The notes: generated by a model from the sequence alone, not told the origin. Positions 26,539 to 36,511 are shown, counted from the first letter of the stretch. The stretch: DNA of 64,000 bases from an uncultured Duncaniella sp. (GCA_910586665.1 CAJUIX010000015.1:1-64000); one strand, 5' to 3'. Numbers and translations are program-made.

Positions 26539-26799
26539 TCAGAATTTTATGTTGGTTATTACGTCATACGGTACACCTATTTCACGAAGCCATGAAATAC
26601 CGATCCTTCTCGCCTCTTCCTCGCTTATACCCAGGCGGAGGGTTAGAGGGTATTCTTTTGTGGATTCACAGTATCCACGAAAATAGCCAGAATATGTATC
26701 TCCTGTGGATACCGATACGAAGCATCTTTGTCCGAATTTTCCGGCTGTTTCTGAAAGCAAATGTATGCTGTCCATATTTTTTACTATTGCCGCGGTCAT
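26539..26799 (-). CDS. hypothetical small protein
   Basis: An 86-residue frame ending four bases before the BspA-like start; an internal ATG at 26775 (MDSIHLLSETAGKFG) may be the true start. It has no recognised domain. The second half (LRLGISEEEARRIGISWLRE) reads like a genuine helix. Another minus-strand frame (26666-26923) overlaps it in a different phase, so a frameshifted remnant of a longer gene is possible. Confidence 0.4.
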   Translation of the reverse strand: MTAAIVKNMDSIHLLSETAGKFGQRCFVSVSTGDTYSGYFRGYCESTKEYPLTLRLGISEEEARRIGISWLREIGVPYDVITNIKF

Positions 26800-27372
26800 C
26801 CCCTCGTTGGCGTGATTGGTTTATAAAAGAAAAAGCGCAGGAATCTGTATCTGTTGCCGTCCTACGTTTCGAGGCTTCTCGCATTGCCTTGTCTATGTCG
26901 GATGGCAACACGCAGAAGCCCACGCTTATATATGTAAATGATAATTACAGCCATGTCCCCTCACGGGAATATGGTCATAATCATAATATTACATATCCAC
27001 GGGCATCTACCGTTGCTCAATCCTTGACATAGACATGAAATTTTGCGAGAATTCCGAAACGTCAAGAATTAGCGCGGATAAACGCTTTCTTATGTATTTT
27101 CAACACATCCCGCCGCGCTTAACCCCGGACCGGGGCTTCTGCGAGGCGGTCTGCGACAACAAAGTTAATGATATTTTTTGGAATTCAGTTCCAATATGCT
27201 TAAAAACATATTTGAATTATTTATAGCAGACTTCCAATATCTTCTCCCTCTAAACTGATGCCGTTGCGTCTATTATAGAATTAAATTCTATGTAATTAAA
27301 TATGTTTTGTTCTGTTTTTGCGCGTAAAAACCGAACATTTTTTATTGCATTTGCAATAGGTTTTATCAGACT
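26800..27372. other. gene-poor stretch of about 570 bases with hairpins
   Basis: No convincing gene. Contains a compact hairpin CCCCGGACCGGGG (27123-27135), a longer stem AGCGCGG (27071-27077) with CCGCGCT (27112-27119) and a minus-strand TAACTTTG box (27160-27167). Small overlapping frames on both strands look like decayed coding sequence. Confidence 0.35.
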
Positions 27373-28098
27373 ATGGTTATAGCAAAAGAAATAGAACATA
27401 GGGTAATGTCTTTTACTGAAGGGAAAACGTTTACTATCAGTGAATTGCAATTCCCGGCGGAATGGTGGGAGAATGTTCGTGTAAAACTAAACCGTATGGT
27501 GGCCGATGGGGTCCTTAAAAAGATTGGCAAGGGACGCTTTTATAGGCCCCGTCATTCTATTTTTGGAGAAACTCCTCCTAAAGAGATGGAAATAGTAAAG
27601 GACTTGCTTGAAAAAGACGGTGTACGAATCGGCTATATTACAGGATATTCGATTTGGAATCAGATGGCTTTGACCACACAGATTTCAGGAATCATCCAGA
27701 TAGGCACAAATAACGTTAAGAAAAATTTGAGGCGAGGTCTTTATAAGGTCAGATTTATCAAACAGCCAAATCAGATAACAGAAGATAATATTAAGTATCT
27801 TATAGTGCTTGATGCAATAAGCCATATCAAAAAGATTCCCGATGCAACCATTTCTGATTCAGTTGAGAGACTGATGATGATAATTAAAAAATTTAAAAAG
27901 GAGGAGATTAAAAAAATGGTTATTCTTGCAAAAGCCTATCCCGCTCGGCTTCGTGCTTTATTTGGGGTAATGCTTGAAAATATAGGGTATGATGAGGAAG
28001 CCGAAAAGCTTTTCCAATCATTGAATCCACTCTCAACCTATAGTTATCCGGGACTTTCAAAATCAATGTCTGACACTCATAAATGGCATATAAAATGA
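27373..28098 (+). CDS. AbiEi-type antitoxin (DUF6088-like)
   Basis: A 241-residue protein with an N-terminal winged helix: FPAEWWENVRVKLNRMVADG, then VLKKIGKGRFYRP. A conserved core follows (DGVRIGYITGYSIWNQMALT). This is the layout of the AbiEi/DUF6088 antitoxin of the AbiE type IV toxin-antitoxin and phage-abortive system. Its stop overlaps the start of an AbiEii-like frame (ATGA, 28095-28098), but that partner is truncated. It lies in an AT-rich island with the BspA-like gene. Confidence 0.8.
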   Translation: MVIAKEIEHRVMSFTEGKTFTISELQFPAEWWENVRVKLNRMVADGVLKKIGKGRFYRPRHSIFGETPPKEMEIVKDLLEKDGVRIGYITGYSIWNQMALTTQISGIIQIGTNNVKKNLRRGLYKVRFIKQPNQITEDNIKYLIVLDAISHIKKIPDATISDSVERLMMIIKKFKKEEIKKMVILAKAYPARLRALFGVMLENIGYDEEAEKLFQSLNPLSTYSYPGLSKSMSDTHKWHIK

Positions 28099-28382
28099 GA
28101 CTGCATGAAAATATCGAACAACTTGAGGATGCAATCCACAATACTTACGAACTTTTGAAAATAGATCCTAAATTTGTTGAAAAGGACTATTGGATATGCC
28201 AGATACGAAGGATTATTGAAACTCGCGGAGTGCAGGATAAGGGATTCATCATTGACAAAAGATATGTAGATTTTGAGATATTCTCTGGCCGGGTGGGTGT
28301 TTTCTTGGAAAATATTTCTTATTTTTGGAGAGATAAAAACGGCCTTTGCCGGTGCGGTGCTGCGCCGGGATGCGTTGTTTAA
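28095..28382 (+). pseudogene. truncated AbiEii-type nucleotidyltransferase toxin
   Basis: The frame opens with MRLHENIEQLEDAIHNTYEL and FVEKDYWICQ, the N-terminal signature of Bacteroidales AbiEii/AbiGii toxins (about 270-300 residues). It ends after 95 residues, and the stretch after about residue 40 no longer matches; the GGTSLSK-type nucleotidyltransferase motif is missing. It therefore looks like a deletion or decay product that leaves an orphan antitoxin. The GH43 gene begins 20 bases after its stop. Confidence 0.68.
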
Positions 28383-28401
28383 CCTGTAAATACTTGTAGA
28401 T

Positions 28402-30057
28402 ATGAAAAATACGGTGCTCTTTGCCAGCTTGCTGGCTGCATGTGCTATGGTTTTAGGCTCTTGCTCTGAAGAGGATGAGGCCCGCTTTGCGGTTTTCTCG
28501 GATTTCAACTACCGCGTCGTGATGCCCGACGGTGCAGAGGTGGCCTCCCCGGATTGGGCGCCGCTGCTGCCGGGCTGCTATCCCGACCCCTCGATTGTCA
28601 GGGTCGGAGGCGACTACTATCTTGTTAATTCCTCCTTTGCCTTCTTCCCCGGGGTGCCAATCTGGCACAGCAACGACCTGCGCGAATGGGAACGTCTGGG
28701 CTATGTGCTCAACCGTCGCGAGCAGCTCGACCTCCCCGACAGCCTCCGTATATCCGGCGGCATTTATGCCCCGGACATCTCCTATAATCCAGCCAACGAG
28801 ACTTTTTATGTCATCACGACGCTTGTCGACAACGGGGGTACATTCTATGTGACCAGCAAGGACCCGAAAAGCGGTCGTTGGAGCGACCCCGTGTGGCTGC
28901 CGGAAGTCGGCGGCATTGACCCCTCGATACTTTTTGACACAGACGGCAAGGCTTATATAGTCAACAATGACCGCGCGCCGGGCGAGCCGCTCTACGAGGG
29001 GCATTGCTCGATACGCCTGCACGATTTTGACTGGCGGACAGGAAAGGTGGTGGGTGAGGAGACGGTGCTCGTCGACGGTGGTGTCGACATTTCCAAAAAG
29101 CCTGGATGGATTGAGGGCCCGCATCTCTACCATGTGGGCGATAAGTACTACCTGATGTGTGCCGAGGGTGGCACGGAGTTTAACCACAGCGAGGTCCTCT
29201 TCGAGTCGACCGACCCGAAAGGTCCCTACAAGCCCTGCCGCATCAACCCGATACTGACCCAGCGCTCTCTCGACCCCTCGCGCCCTGACCCGGTGAGCTG
29301 TACCGGCCACGCCGACCTTGTCGAGGATCAGGAGGGCAATTGGTGGGCGGTCTTCCTCGGCGTCCGCCCCTATGACAGCGCGGGCAATGACATCATGGGG
29401 CGCGAGACGTTTATCCACCCAGTCTCATGGCGCGGAGGGCAGCCTGTGATTACCGATGCCGACGAGGTGCTCGTCGGGCGCGCCCAGCGCGAGTTTGAGT
29501 CCTCGCTCTGGGCTGACGGAAAGCTATCACCATACGCCTTCTTCATCCGCAATCCGCAGGGTGATTTCTACGGTGTCAACGAGGACGGCACTCTCAATCT
29601 TAAAGCCTCGGAGATAGCGCTGCGCGACCGCAAGTCGCCCTCGGCAATCGGAATATGGGCCACGGAGAATAGCTTCGACCTCGGCGTTACGCTCGATGAT
29701 TTCACCCCCGAGAGCACAAGCGACATCGCCGGCCTGCTGCTCTATCAGGACGACGAGTGCAACGTCGTCTTTGGCAAGACTCTTAATTCCTACGGCGATG
29801 CGGTGGCCCGCGTGGTGGCCCGCAGCAAGAACGGATACCATGTTGAATTCGAGGAAAAGCTCAGTGACTCCTCGGCTCCGCTGCGCCTGCAAATCCGTGC
29901 CGACGGAGAAGGGCACTATTCTTTCCGCTTCGCCGAGGGTGATGGCGAGTACCGCGACATGCCGCAGACCGTTGATGCCTCTATCCTGAGCAAGCTCACG
30001 GCCTGCAACTTCACCGGCACCATGATCGGCCTCTATGCCAGCTCCGCAGAAATCTGA
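28402..30057 (+). CDS. glycoside hydrolase family 43 lipoprotein
   Basis: A 551-residue predicted arabinofuranosidase/xylosidase-type enzyme. The signal peptide ends at LGSC (Cys21 lipidation). The five-bladed propeller carries the three acidic residues of GH43: Asp62 in CYPDPSIVR (base), Asp173 in GGIDPSILFD (pKa modulator) and Glu238 in GWIEGPHLY (acid). A C-terminal beta-sandwich starts near 370. It probably trims hemicellulose or pectin side chains at the cell surface. No susC/susD pair is adjacent, so it is not in a complete polysaccharide utilisation locus. Confidence 0.9.
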   Translation: MKNTVLFASLLAACAMVLGSCSEEDEARFAVFSDFNYRVVMPDGAEVASPDWAPLLPGCYPDPSIVRVGGDYYLVNSSFAFFPGVPIWHSNDLREWERLGYVLNRREQLDLPDSLRISGGIYAPDISYNPANETFYVITTLVDNGGTFYVTSKDPKSGRWSDPVWLPEVGGIDPSILFDTDGKAYIVNNDRAPGEPLYEGHCSIRLHDFDWRTGKVVGEETVLVDGGVDISKKPGWIEGPHLYHVGDKYYLMCAEGGTEFNHSEVLFESTDPKGPYKPCRINPILTQRSLDPSRPDPVSCTGHADLVEDQEGNWWAVFLGVRPYDSAGNDIMGRETFIHPVSWRGGQPVITDADEVLVGRAQREFESSLWADGKLSPYAFFIRNPQGDFYGVNEDGTLNLKASEIALRDRKSPSAIGIWATENSFDLGVTLDDFTPESTSDIAGLLLYQDDECNVVFGKTLNSYGDAVARVVARSKNGYHVEFEEKLSDSSAPLRLQIRADGEGHYSFRFAEGDGEYRDMPQTVDASILSKLTACNFTGTMIGLYASSAEI

Positions 30058-30255
30058 GAAAGACCAAATTTAATGTGTTAAAATATATATTGAAATGTTA
30101 ATATTTGGATTTTTGCGGGAAATTTGTGTGTTATTTTGGAAATTATCAGTAAATTAGCACACTAAAATCTATTTACCTATTCCCTCTCTCTCGCGTGAGG
30201 CTGCTGCGGCTGCCCGTGAAAGCGCAGAGAGCAATTATCACCTTAAATAACTGTT

Positions 30256-32196
30256 ATGGAACCGCGTGACATTTCCATGCCCTCAGACGCATTGGATAAG
30301 ACTCTGAACGAAGGCACCCCCGGACAGGGCGCCAATCCTACTAACATTTCCCAGGTATCTTCCGAGACGCCTTCTGAGGCTGTGCCCTCGGTGGTCGAAG
30401 AGACAGTGGCTGTCGAAACCCGGGCCGAAGCTCCTGCTGAGGCTGCCGAGGTGGCCGAGACTGCTGTAGAGACTGTCGCCGAGCCACCTTGCGAGGCTGC
30501 GACCAAAGAGAGTGTGCTTGAGGCGCTTAAGCTCCTCGCCGAGAAGGATGGAGCCGACATTACCAACGAGGAAGTGTCACGTCTGAAACAGCAGTTCTAC
30601 GCCATCCGCAACGAGGAGCAGCGCAAGGAGCGCGAGGCCTTTGCCGAGGCCGGCAACGACCCGGCTGCCTATCAGGCTGCCGCCGACGAGACCGAGGAGT
30701 CGTTCAAGACCCTCCTCGCAGCCGTCAAGGAGAAGAAGGCCGAGCAGCGTGCGGCTATCGAGGCCGGGCAGCAGGCCAACTGCGATCGCAAGAAGGCCAT
30801 CATCGAGAAGATTCTCGAGATGAGCGGCGACGTCGACAATGCCAACCGCTTTTTCCAGCAGGTGCGCGACCTACAGAACGAGTTTAAGGAAATCGGGGAG
30901 GTGCCCGCTCCAGTGGCTGCAGAAATCTGGAAGAGCTATCAGGACGCCGTCGAGAAATTCTATGACCAGCTGAAAATCAACAAGGAGCTGCGTGACTACG
31001 ACTTCAAGAAAAACCTTTCTGAGAAGGAGCTTCTCGTCGCCGAGGCAGAGAAGCTGCGCGGCGAGGAGGATGTCATAGCCGCTTTCCGCCGTCTCCAGGA
31101 GCTCCACGACCAGTGGCGCTCCATCGGTCCTGTACCCAAGGATGTCCGCGAGGAAATCTGGGGCCGCTTCAAGGATATTTCCGCCGAAATCAACAAGCGC
31201 TACCAGGCCTATTTCGAGGCCCGCAAAGCCCGTGAGCGTGAAAACGAGTCAGCCAAGGAGGCTATATGCGAGCGCGTCGAGGCTTATGACTTTGAGAAGC
31301 TGTCGACCTACGCCGCCTGGGACGATATGACCAAGCTCATCATCGCCGCCCAGGAGGACTGGAAGAAGATTGGCTACGCGTCGCGCAAGTCCAACAACGC
31401 CCTCTTCGCCCGCTTCCGTGCCACCTGCGACAAATTCTTTGCCGCCAAGGCAGAGTTCTTCCGCAACATGAAGGACACCCTTTCGCGCAACCTTGAGCGG
31501 AAAATAGCCCTCTGCGAGCGTGCCGAGGCCCTGAAGGACAGCACCGAGTGGCGCAAGACTGCCGACGAGCTCGCCGCCTTGCAGAAGGAGTGGAAGACAA
31601 TTGGCGCCGTGGCCAAGAAGCACTCCGACCAGGTATGGCACCGCTTCCTCGCCGCCTGTGACTACTTTTTCGAGCAGAAGAAGAAAAACAATTCCGGCAC
31701 CCGTCGCACCGAGCGCGCCAACCTCGAGCAGAAGAATGAGATTATCGACAAGCTCAAGGCCCTCGACCTCGAAGCCCTCGGCCGCGAGGACGCTATCAAG
31801 GCCGTCAAGGATCTCCAGGCCGAATGGCAGAGCGTGGGCCATGTCCCCTTCAGCGAGAAGGACAATGTCTACGAGGCATATCGCGCCGTGGTCAACGACC
31901 TCTATCAGAAACTCGACATATCACAGCGCGGCTCGCGCATGGCTTCCTTCGAGAACACTATCAACGAAATCGGCAACGACGAGAACCGCCTCTATCGCGA
32001 GCGTGAGCGCCTCATGCGAGCCTACGAGCAGCGCCGCGGCGAGCTTCAGACATACGAGAACAACATGGGCTTCCTATCGGCCAAGTCGAAGAACGCCGAC
32101 TCGATGCTCCGCGACATGGAGCGCCGTGTGCAGCACCTCAAGGACGACCTCGCCGACCTCGAAAAGAAAATCGCAGTCATCGACAGCAAGCTTTGA
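30256..32196 (+). CDS. DUF349 domain-containing protein
   Basis: A 646-residue cytoplasmic protein. The first 100 residues are acidic and Ala/Glu/Val-rich (low complexity). The remainder is almost all helical with about five repeats of the DUF349 type, for example EFKEIGEVPAPVAAEIWKSY, QWRSIGPVPKDVREEIWGRF and EWKTIGAVAKKHSDQVWHRF. The C-terminus is coiled coil (about 580-646). The function of DUF349 is unknown. The gap before it (30058-30255) is AT-rich and holds no gene. Confidence 0.9.
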   Translation: MEPRDISMPSDALDKTLNEGTPGQGANPTNISQVSSETPSEAVPSVVEETVAVETRAEAPAEAAEVAETAVETVAEPPCEAATKESVLEALKLLAEKDGADITNEEVSRLKQQFYAIRNEEQRKEREAFAEAGNDPAAYQAAADETEESFKTLLAAVKEKKAEQRAAIEAGQQANCDRKKAIIEKILEMSGDVDNANRFFQQVRDLQNEFKEIGEVPAPVAAEIWKSYQDAVEKFYDQLKINKELRDYDFKKNLSEKELLVAEAEKLRGEEDVIAAFRRLQELHDQWRSIGPVPKDVREEIWGRFKDISAEINKRYQAYFEARKARERENESAKEAICERVEAYDFEKLSTYAAWDDMTKLIIAAQEDWKKIGYASRKSNNALFARFRATCDKFFAAKAEFFRNMKDTLSRNLERKIALCERAEALKDSTEWRKTADELAALQKEWKTIGAVAKKHSDQVWHRFLAACDYFFEQKKKNNSGTRRTERANLEQKNEIIDKLKALDLEALGREDAIKAVKDLQAEWQSVGHVPFSEKDNVYEAYRAVVNDLYQKLDISQRGSRMASFENTINEIGNDENRLYRERERLMRAYEQRRGELQTYENNMGFLSAKSKNADSMLRDMERRVQHLKDDLADLEKKIAVIDSKL

Positions 32197-32246
32197 TTAC
32201 TCCTTGGCGGGACCAAAGCTGTCAGTAAGGACTGATTTATGACATG

Positions 32247-32303
32247 AAAAACTGCCGGATGCACCACCCCGGTTGTCAACGGGGTGGTCATCCGGTAGTT
32301 TTT
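32247..32303 (+). terminator. strong terminator after the DUF349 gene
   Basis: AAAAACTGCCGGATG, then ACCACCCCG, pairs with CGGGGTGGT and CATCCGGTAGTTTTT: a stem of more than 20 bp with a T run. Confidence 0.9.
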
Positions 32304-32382
32304 GTGCGCTTTTTTAATCCCTCTTCACAATATTTAAGGCTTCTCAGCCGATTATATAGTATAGACCAGTTCATTTCACTCT

Positions 32383-33768
32383 ATGGGCAGAACCACCAGA
32401 CACGGACGCTATTTTCACAAAATTCTGACCTTGGTTGACTTTCTGATACTCAACGGGGTGTTTTTTGTCGTGACCTTGCTCAATCCCGGGGTCATGGAGA
32501 TTCACGGGCGCCTCGTTTGGCTGTTGCTCAACGTCGCCTACATCCCCATTGCCCGCCATCTCGGCCGTATCCACAAGGTCAGGGCCATGCAGATGGACCG
32601 CCTGAGCCTCTCGGCTCTCCGCGCCGTCTGTTTCCACGCCCTGGGATTCATATTCCTGCTCTACTTCGTGGGGCTTGACGACATCCCCTGGGAGGTCTTT
32701 GCCGAATTCTATGTGGGGAGCACAGTGCTGCTCGTCCTTTGGTGGACCGGCGCCCACTATCTGCTCAAAAAATACCGCCGCGGTGGCAGGAGCTACACCC
32801 GCGTCGTCATAGTCGGCTGCAGCCCGACAGCCGAGCGTCTCCTGGCAGAAATGGAGTCAGACTCAGGCTTCGGCTACCGCTGCCAGGGCTTCTTTGACAT
32901 ATACTGTCCCCCCTCCTTCACACATAGGAAGCTCTACGCCGGCAACCTTGCCGACCTCGAGGCCTTTGTGGTCGACAATCAGACCGACGAGATATTCTAC
33001 ACCATATCCGGCGAAAACCGCGAGGCGGTGCAGCTCGTGCTCGGAATCTGCGAAAAGCACATGGTCAAATTTCACTTTGTGCCCCAGATTTCTCCCTACC
33101 TGACGCGCAAGTTCCGCCTCGACTCAATCGGGGAGATGCCCGTGCTCGAGGTGCGCAACAACCCTCTCGAGCGCAATGCCAACAAATTTCTCAAACGGGC
33201 CTTCGACATAGCCTTCTCCGGCACCTTCCTCATTTTCTCCCCCCTCGTCTTCATCCCCGTGGCTATAGCTATCAAGCTCAGCTCCCCCGGCCCGGTCTTC
33301 TTCAAGCAGGTGCGCACCGGCTATATGGGGCGCGACTTCCTCTGCTGGAAGTTCCGCACGATGAAGGTCAACGCCCAGGCCGACACCCTCCAGGCCACCA
33401 AGGATGACCCGCGCAAGACCCGCGTCGGCGACTTCCTGCGCCGCACGAGCATCGACGAGCTGCCGCAGTTTATCAATGTCCTCATGGGCGACATGTCGGT
33501 CGTCGGTCCCCGTCCCCACATGCTCAAGCACACCGAGGACTATCGCCGGCTCATCGGGCAGTACATGGTGCGCCACCTTATCAAACCCGGCATCACCGGC
33601 TGGGCCCAGGTGCGCGGCTACCGCGGGCAGACCGAGGAGCTGTGGCAGATGGAGCGCCGCGTAGAGCACGATATATGGTACATAGAGCACTGGAGCTTCC
33701 TGCTTGACCTGAAGATAGTCGTGCGCACCGTCATAAATGCTTTCAGCAGTGAGGAAAAGGCTTATTAA
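32383..33768 (+). CDS. undecaprenyl-phosphate glucose-1-phosphate transferase (WcaJ-like)
   Basis: A 461-residue polyprenyl glycosylphosphotransferase that starts surface polysaccharide repeat units by moving a sugar-1-phosphate to undecaprenyl phosphate. Layout: four N-terminal membrane helices (about 13-125), a CoA-binding-like Rossmann domain (RVVIVGCSPTAERLLAEM), one more helix (about 275-300), then the catalytic cytoplasmic domain with SSPGPVFFKQVRTG, CWKFRTMK and DELPQFINVLMGDMSVVGPR. The sugar specificity is not known. Its stop is immediately followed by the recQ ATG. Confidence 0.93.
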   Translation: MGRTTRHGRYFHKILTLVDFLILNGVFFVVTLLNPGVMEIHGRLVWLLLNVAYIPIARHLGRIHKVRAMQMDRLSLSALRAVCFHALGFIFLLYFVGLDDIPWEVFAEFYVGSTVLLVLWWTGAHYLLKKYRRGGRSYTRVVIVGCSPTAERLLAEMESDSGFGYRCQGFFDIYCPPSFTHRKLYAGNLADLEAFVVDNQTDEIFYTISGENREAVQLVLGICEKHMVKFHFVPQISPYLTRKFRLDSIGEMPVLEVRNNPLERNANKFLKRAFDIAFSGTFLIFSPLVFIPVAIAIKLSSPGPVFFKQVRTGYMGRDFLCWKFRTMKVNAQADTLQATKDDPRKTRVGDFLRRTSIDELPQFINVLMGDMSVVGPRPHMLKHTEDYRRLIGQYMVRHLIKPGITGWAQVRGYRGQTEELWQMERRVEHDIWYIEHWSFLLDLKIVVRTVINAFSSEEKAY

Positions 33769-35916
33769 ATGGACACCAACCCTATGCTTGACATAAAGGA
33801 AAGGGCCGTGGCCCTTCTGCGCCGCTTCTACGGCTACACCAGCTTCCGCCCCTTGCAGCTCGACATCATCACGAGCGCAGCCGAGAGGCGCGACAGCGTC
33901 GTGCTCATGCCCACGGGGGGCGGCAAGTCGATATGCTACCAGATTCCTGCGCTCCTCGCCGAGGGGGGCGTCACCCTGGTCGTGTCGCCACTCATCGCCC
34001 TCATGAAGGACCAGGTGACGGCACTTGCCGCCAACGGTATCCCGGCAGCCGCCGTCAACTCCATGCAGACCGAGGAGGAGAACCGCCACATCCTCAACCA
34101 GCTCTTCACAGGGCGCATAAAGATACTCTACATATCACCTGAGCGGCTGCTGACCGAGATTGAGCACTGGTCGCGCGACCTCCCGCTGAGCCTCATAGCT
34201 ATCGATGAGGCCCACTGCATCTCGCAGTGGGGACATGACTTCCGTCCGAGCTACACGCAGCTTGCCCGCCTGAAGGAAATCTATCCTTCGGTCCCCATAA
34301 TGGCGCTCACGGCCACCGCCGACCGCCTGACGCGCGACGACATAGCCGCGCAGCTGCGCCTATCCGACCCCGCGCTCTTCATCGGCTCCTTCGACCGTCC
34401 CAACATCTCGCTCCGCGTCATCAACGACCCCGGCCGGCAGCGGCGCCTGGGCTATATCGCCGAGCTGATTGACCGCTACAGGCATGACTCCGGCATCGTC
34501 TACTGCATCAGTCGCAAGGCTGCCGAGTCAATCAACGAGGCCCTCTGCGGCATGGGCTACAGGTCGGTCGTCTACCACGCGGGGCTCTCTGTCGCCGAGC
34601 GCAATCTCGCGCAGGACAAGTTTATCAACGGCGACGTGCAGGTGGTCTGCGCCACCGTCGCCTTCGGTATGGGTATCGACAAGAGCAATATCCGCTGGGT
34701 GGTCCACAACAATATGCCGCGCAACATCGAGAGCTATTATCAGGAGATAGGCCGTGCCGGGCGCGACGGCGTCAAGGCGGAGGCGACGATGTTTTACTCC
34801 TACGGCGACATAATAACACTCCAGGGCTTCGTCGACGAGAGCGGCCAGCAGGCCATCAACGCCGAGAAACTGAAGAGGATGCAGGAGTATGCCGAGGCCT
34901 CCCTCTGCCGTCGGCGTATACTTCTGAGCTACTTCAACGAGACTATGGACCATGACTGCGGCAACTGCGACGTCTGTCTCAACCCCCCGCAGCACATCGA
35001 CGGCAGCATCATTGCCCTCAAGGCTCTCAGTGCCATAGTCCGCGTCAGCGGCAATGTCGGTTTCTCGATGCTCATCGACATCCTCCGCGGCGCCTCGAGG
35101 CAGGATCTGATTGACAAGGGCTACCACCTTATCAAGACCTATGGCGCCGGGCGTGACCTGAGCTACCGCGAGTGGAACAGCTATCTCTCGCAGCTCATAC
35201 AGCTCGGCCTTATCGACATAGCCTACAACGAGGGTAACCACCTGAAGATAACTCCCTACGGCGCCAGGGTGCTCCGCGAGCGTCTGCCGGTGACCCTGGC
35301 CATGTATAAGGAGCCTGAGCGCCGCAAGAGCTCACGCGGCAAGAAGGTTGTCGAGAAAGAGGCAGAGCTCAAGCCGGCCGAGCGCCTGCTCAACGAGCTG
35401 AAGGAGGTGCGCGTCAAGCTTGCGCGCAAGGAGCAGGTGCCACCCTACATTGTCTTCTCCGACAAGGTGCTACTCGAGCTTGTGCGCACGGAGCCTACTG
35501 ATATGGAAGCCTTCGCGCGTGTCGAGGGTGTCGGCGAGAAGAAGACCGTCAAGTACTGGAAGCCCTTCGTCACCGCCATACGGAAGTTCAAGGGCATAGC
35601 CGAGCCGCTCGGCACCGGCCTTTCGCACGATGAGACACTGCTGCTGCTCAACGCCGGCTACGACGTCAAGGGGATAGCCGCCACCAAGGGTATAAAGGAG
35701 TCGACCGTCTATCAGCACATCGTCTCCCTCATCCGCCAGGACAAGCTGACCGACTTCTCCTCGATTATCACCAAGGAGCAGTATGTGCGCGTGATGACCC
35801 TCGCCCGCGAGGACCCGGAGGGGATGTGGGAGAAGCTTAACAAGGAGATGCCCTACGGTTTGCCGCAGGTGGCGCTCGCCGTCAGTGACTTCCTCCTGCG
35901 CAGCAAACAGAAGTGA
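33769..35916 (+). CDS. recQ: ATP-dependent DNA helicase RecQ
   Basis: 3'-5' superfamily 2 helicase for recombination and fork repair. The 715-residue protein has motif I MPTGGGKS (47-54), motif II DEAH (146-149), the aromatic-rich loop HCISQWGHDFRP, the zinc-binding cysteines in CGNCDVC, a winged-helix RQC domain, an HRDC domain (about 520-600) and an extra C-terminal HTH-like region. The start directly abuts the stop of the WcaJ-like gene, indicating one transcript. Confidence 0.96.
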   Translation: MDTNPMLDIKERAVALLRRFYGYTSFRPLQLDIITSAAERRDSVVLMPTGGGKSICYQIPALLAEGGVTLVVSPLIALMKDQVTALAANGIPAAAVNSMQTEEENRHILNQLFTGRIKILYISPERLLTEIEHWSRDLPLSLIAIDEAHCISQWGHDFRPSYTQLARLKEIYPSVPIMALTATADRLTRDDIAAQLRLSDPALFIGSFDRPNISLRVINDPGRQRRLGYIAELIDRYRHDSGIVYCISRKAAESINEALCGMGYRSVVYHAGLSVAERNLAQDKFINGDVQVVCATVAFGMGIDKSNIRWVVHNNMPRNIESYYQEIGRAGRDGVKAEATMFYSYGDIITLQGFVDESGQQAINAEKLKRMQEYAEASLCRRRILLSYFNETMDHDCGNCDVCLNPPQHIDGSIIALKALSAIVRVSGNVGFSMLIDILRGASRQDLIDKGYHLIKTYGAGRDLSYREWNSYLSQLIQLGLIDIAYNEGNHLKITPYGARVLRERLPVTLAMYKEPERRKSSRGKKVVEKEAELKPAERLLNELKEVRVKLARKEQVPPYIVFSDKVLLELVRTEPTDMEAFARVEGVGEKKTVKYWKPFVTAIRKFKGIAEPLGTGLSHDETLLLLNAGYDVKGIAATKGIKESTVYQHIVSLIRQDKLTDFSSIITKEQYVRVMTLAREDPEGMWEKLNKEMPYGLPQVALAVSDFLLRSKQK

Positions 35917-35947
35917 GACCAACAAAAGTACACATATATATATAAAT

Positions 35948-36511
35948 ATGAAAGAAGAAAAAGACGACGAGATGAAATGGGAGGTGCTCGACCGCGAGTA
36001 TCTTCATCGCGAACCGTGGCTGACAGTGCGCCGCGACAAGGTGCGTCTGCCCAACGGCACGGTTTTTCCCGACTACTATGTGCTTGAATATCCGACCTGG
36101 ATCAATGTCATAGCTCTCACCACAGATGGGAAGTTTGTCATGGTCCGTCAGTACCGCCACGGCCTCGGCATCGTGGCCACGGAACTTTGCGCTGGTGTCG
36201 CCGAACCGGGCGAGGAGCCTATCGAGGCCGCGAAGCGCGAGCTTCTCGAGGAGACCGGCTTCGGCGGTGGCGAGTGGGAGCTCAACATGGTGCTCTCGGC
36301 CAATCCCGGAAGCCAGAATAATCTCAGCTATAGCTTCATAGCGCGCGGAGTGGAGAAGATGGACACCCAGCACCTCGACGCCACCGAGGACATCAAGGTC
36401 GAAATCCTCACGGAGGAGGAGGTCCGGGAGATGCTCGTCGCTGACAATATGAAGCAGGCCCTCATGGCCGCCCCGCTGTGGAAGTACTTTGCCATGAAGA
36501 AGCAGGTCTGA
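35948..36511 (+). CDS. Nudix hydrolase
   Basis: A 187-residue Nudix enzyme from the ATG at 35948 (MKEEKDDEMKWEVLD...); the frame opens earlier at 35885, inside recQ. The Nudix box is GVAEPGEEPIEAAKRELLEE followed by TGF, which satisfies GX5EX7REUXEEXGU. It is close to the ADP-ribose pyrophosphatase group (PGSQNNLSYSF further on), but the substrate is not certain. It is 31 bp downstream of recQ. Confidence 0.92.
   Translation: MKEEKDDEMKWEVLDREYLHREPWLTVRRDKVRLPNGTVFPDYYVLEYPTWINVIALTTDGKFVMVRQYRHGLGIVATELCAGVAEPGEEPIEAAKRELLEETGFGGGEWELNMVLSANPGSQNNLSYSFIARGVEKMDTQHLDATEDIKVEILTEEEVREMLVADNMKQALMAAPLWKYFAMKKQV

Noticed and set aside
26592..27032. 146-residue plus-strand frame in the AT-rich island
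   Set aside because: It has unusual composition and no motif, and is antisense to a more plausible small minus-strand frame; treated as non-coding.
28402..30057. Polysaccharide utilisation locus around the GH43 gene
   Set aside because: No susC/susD-like, sensor or other carbohydrate genes flank it.
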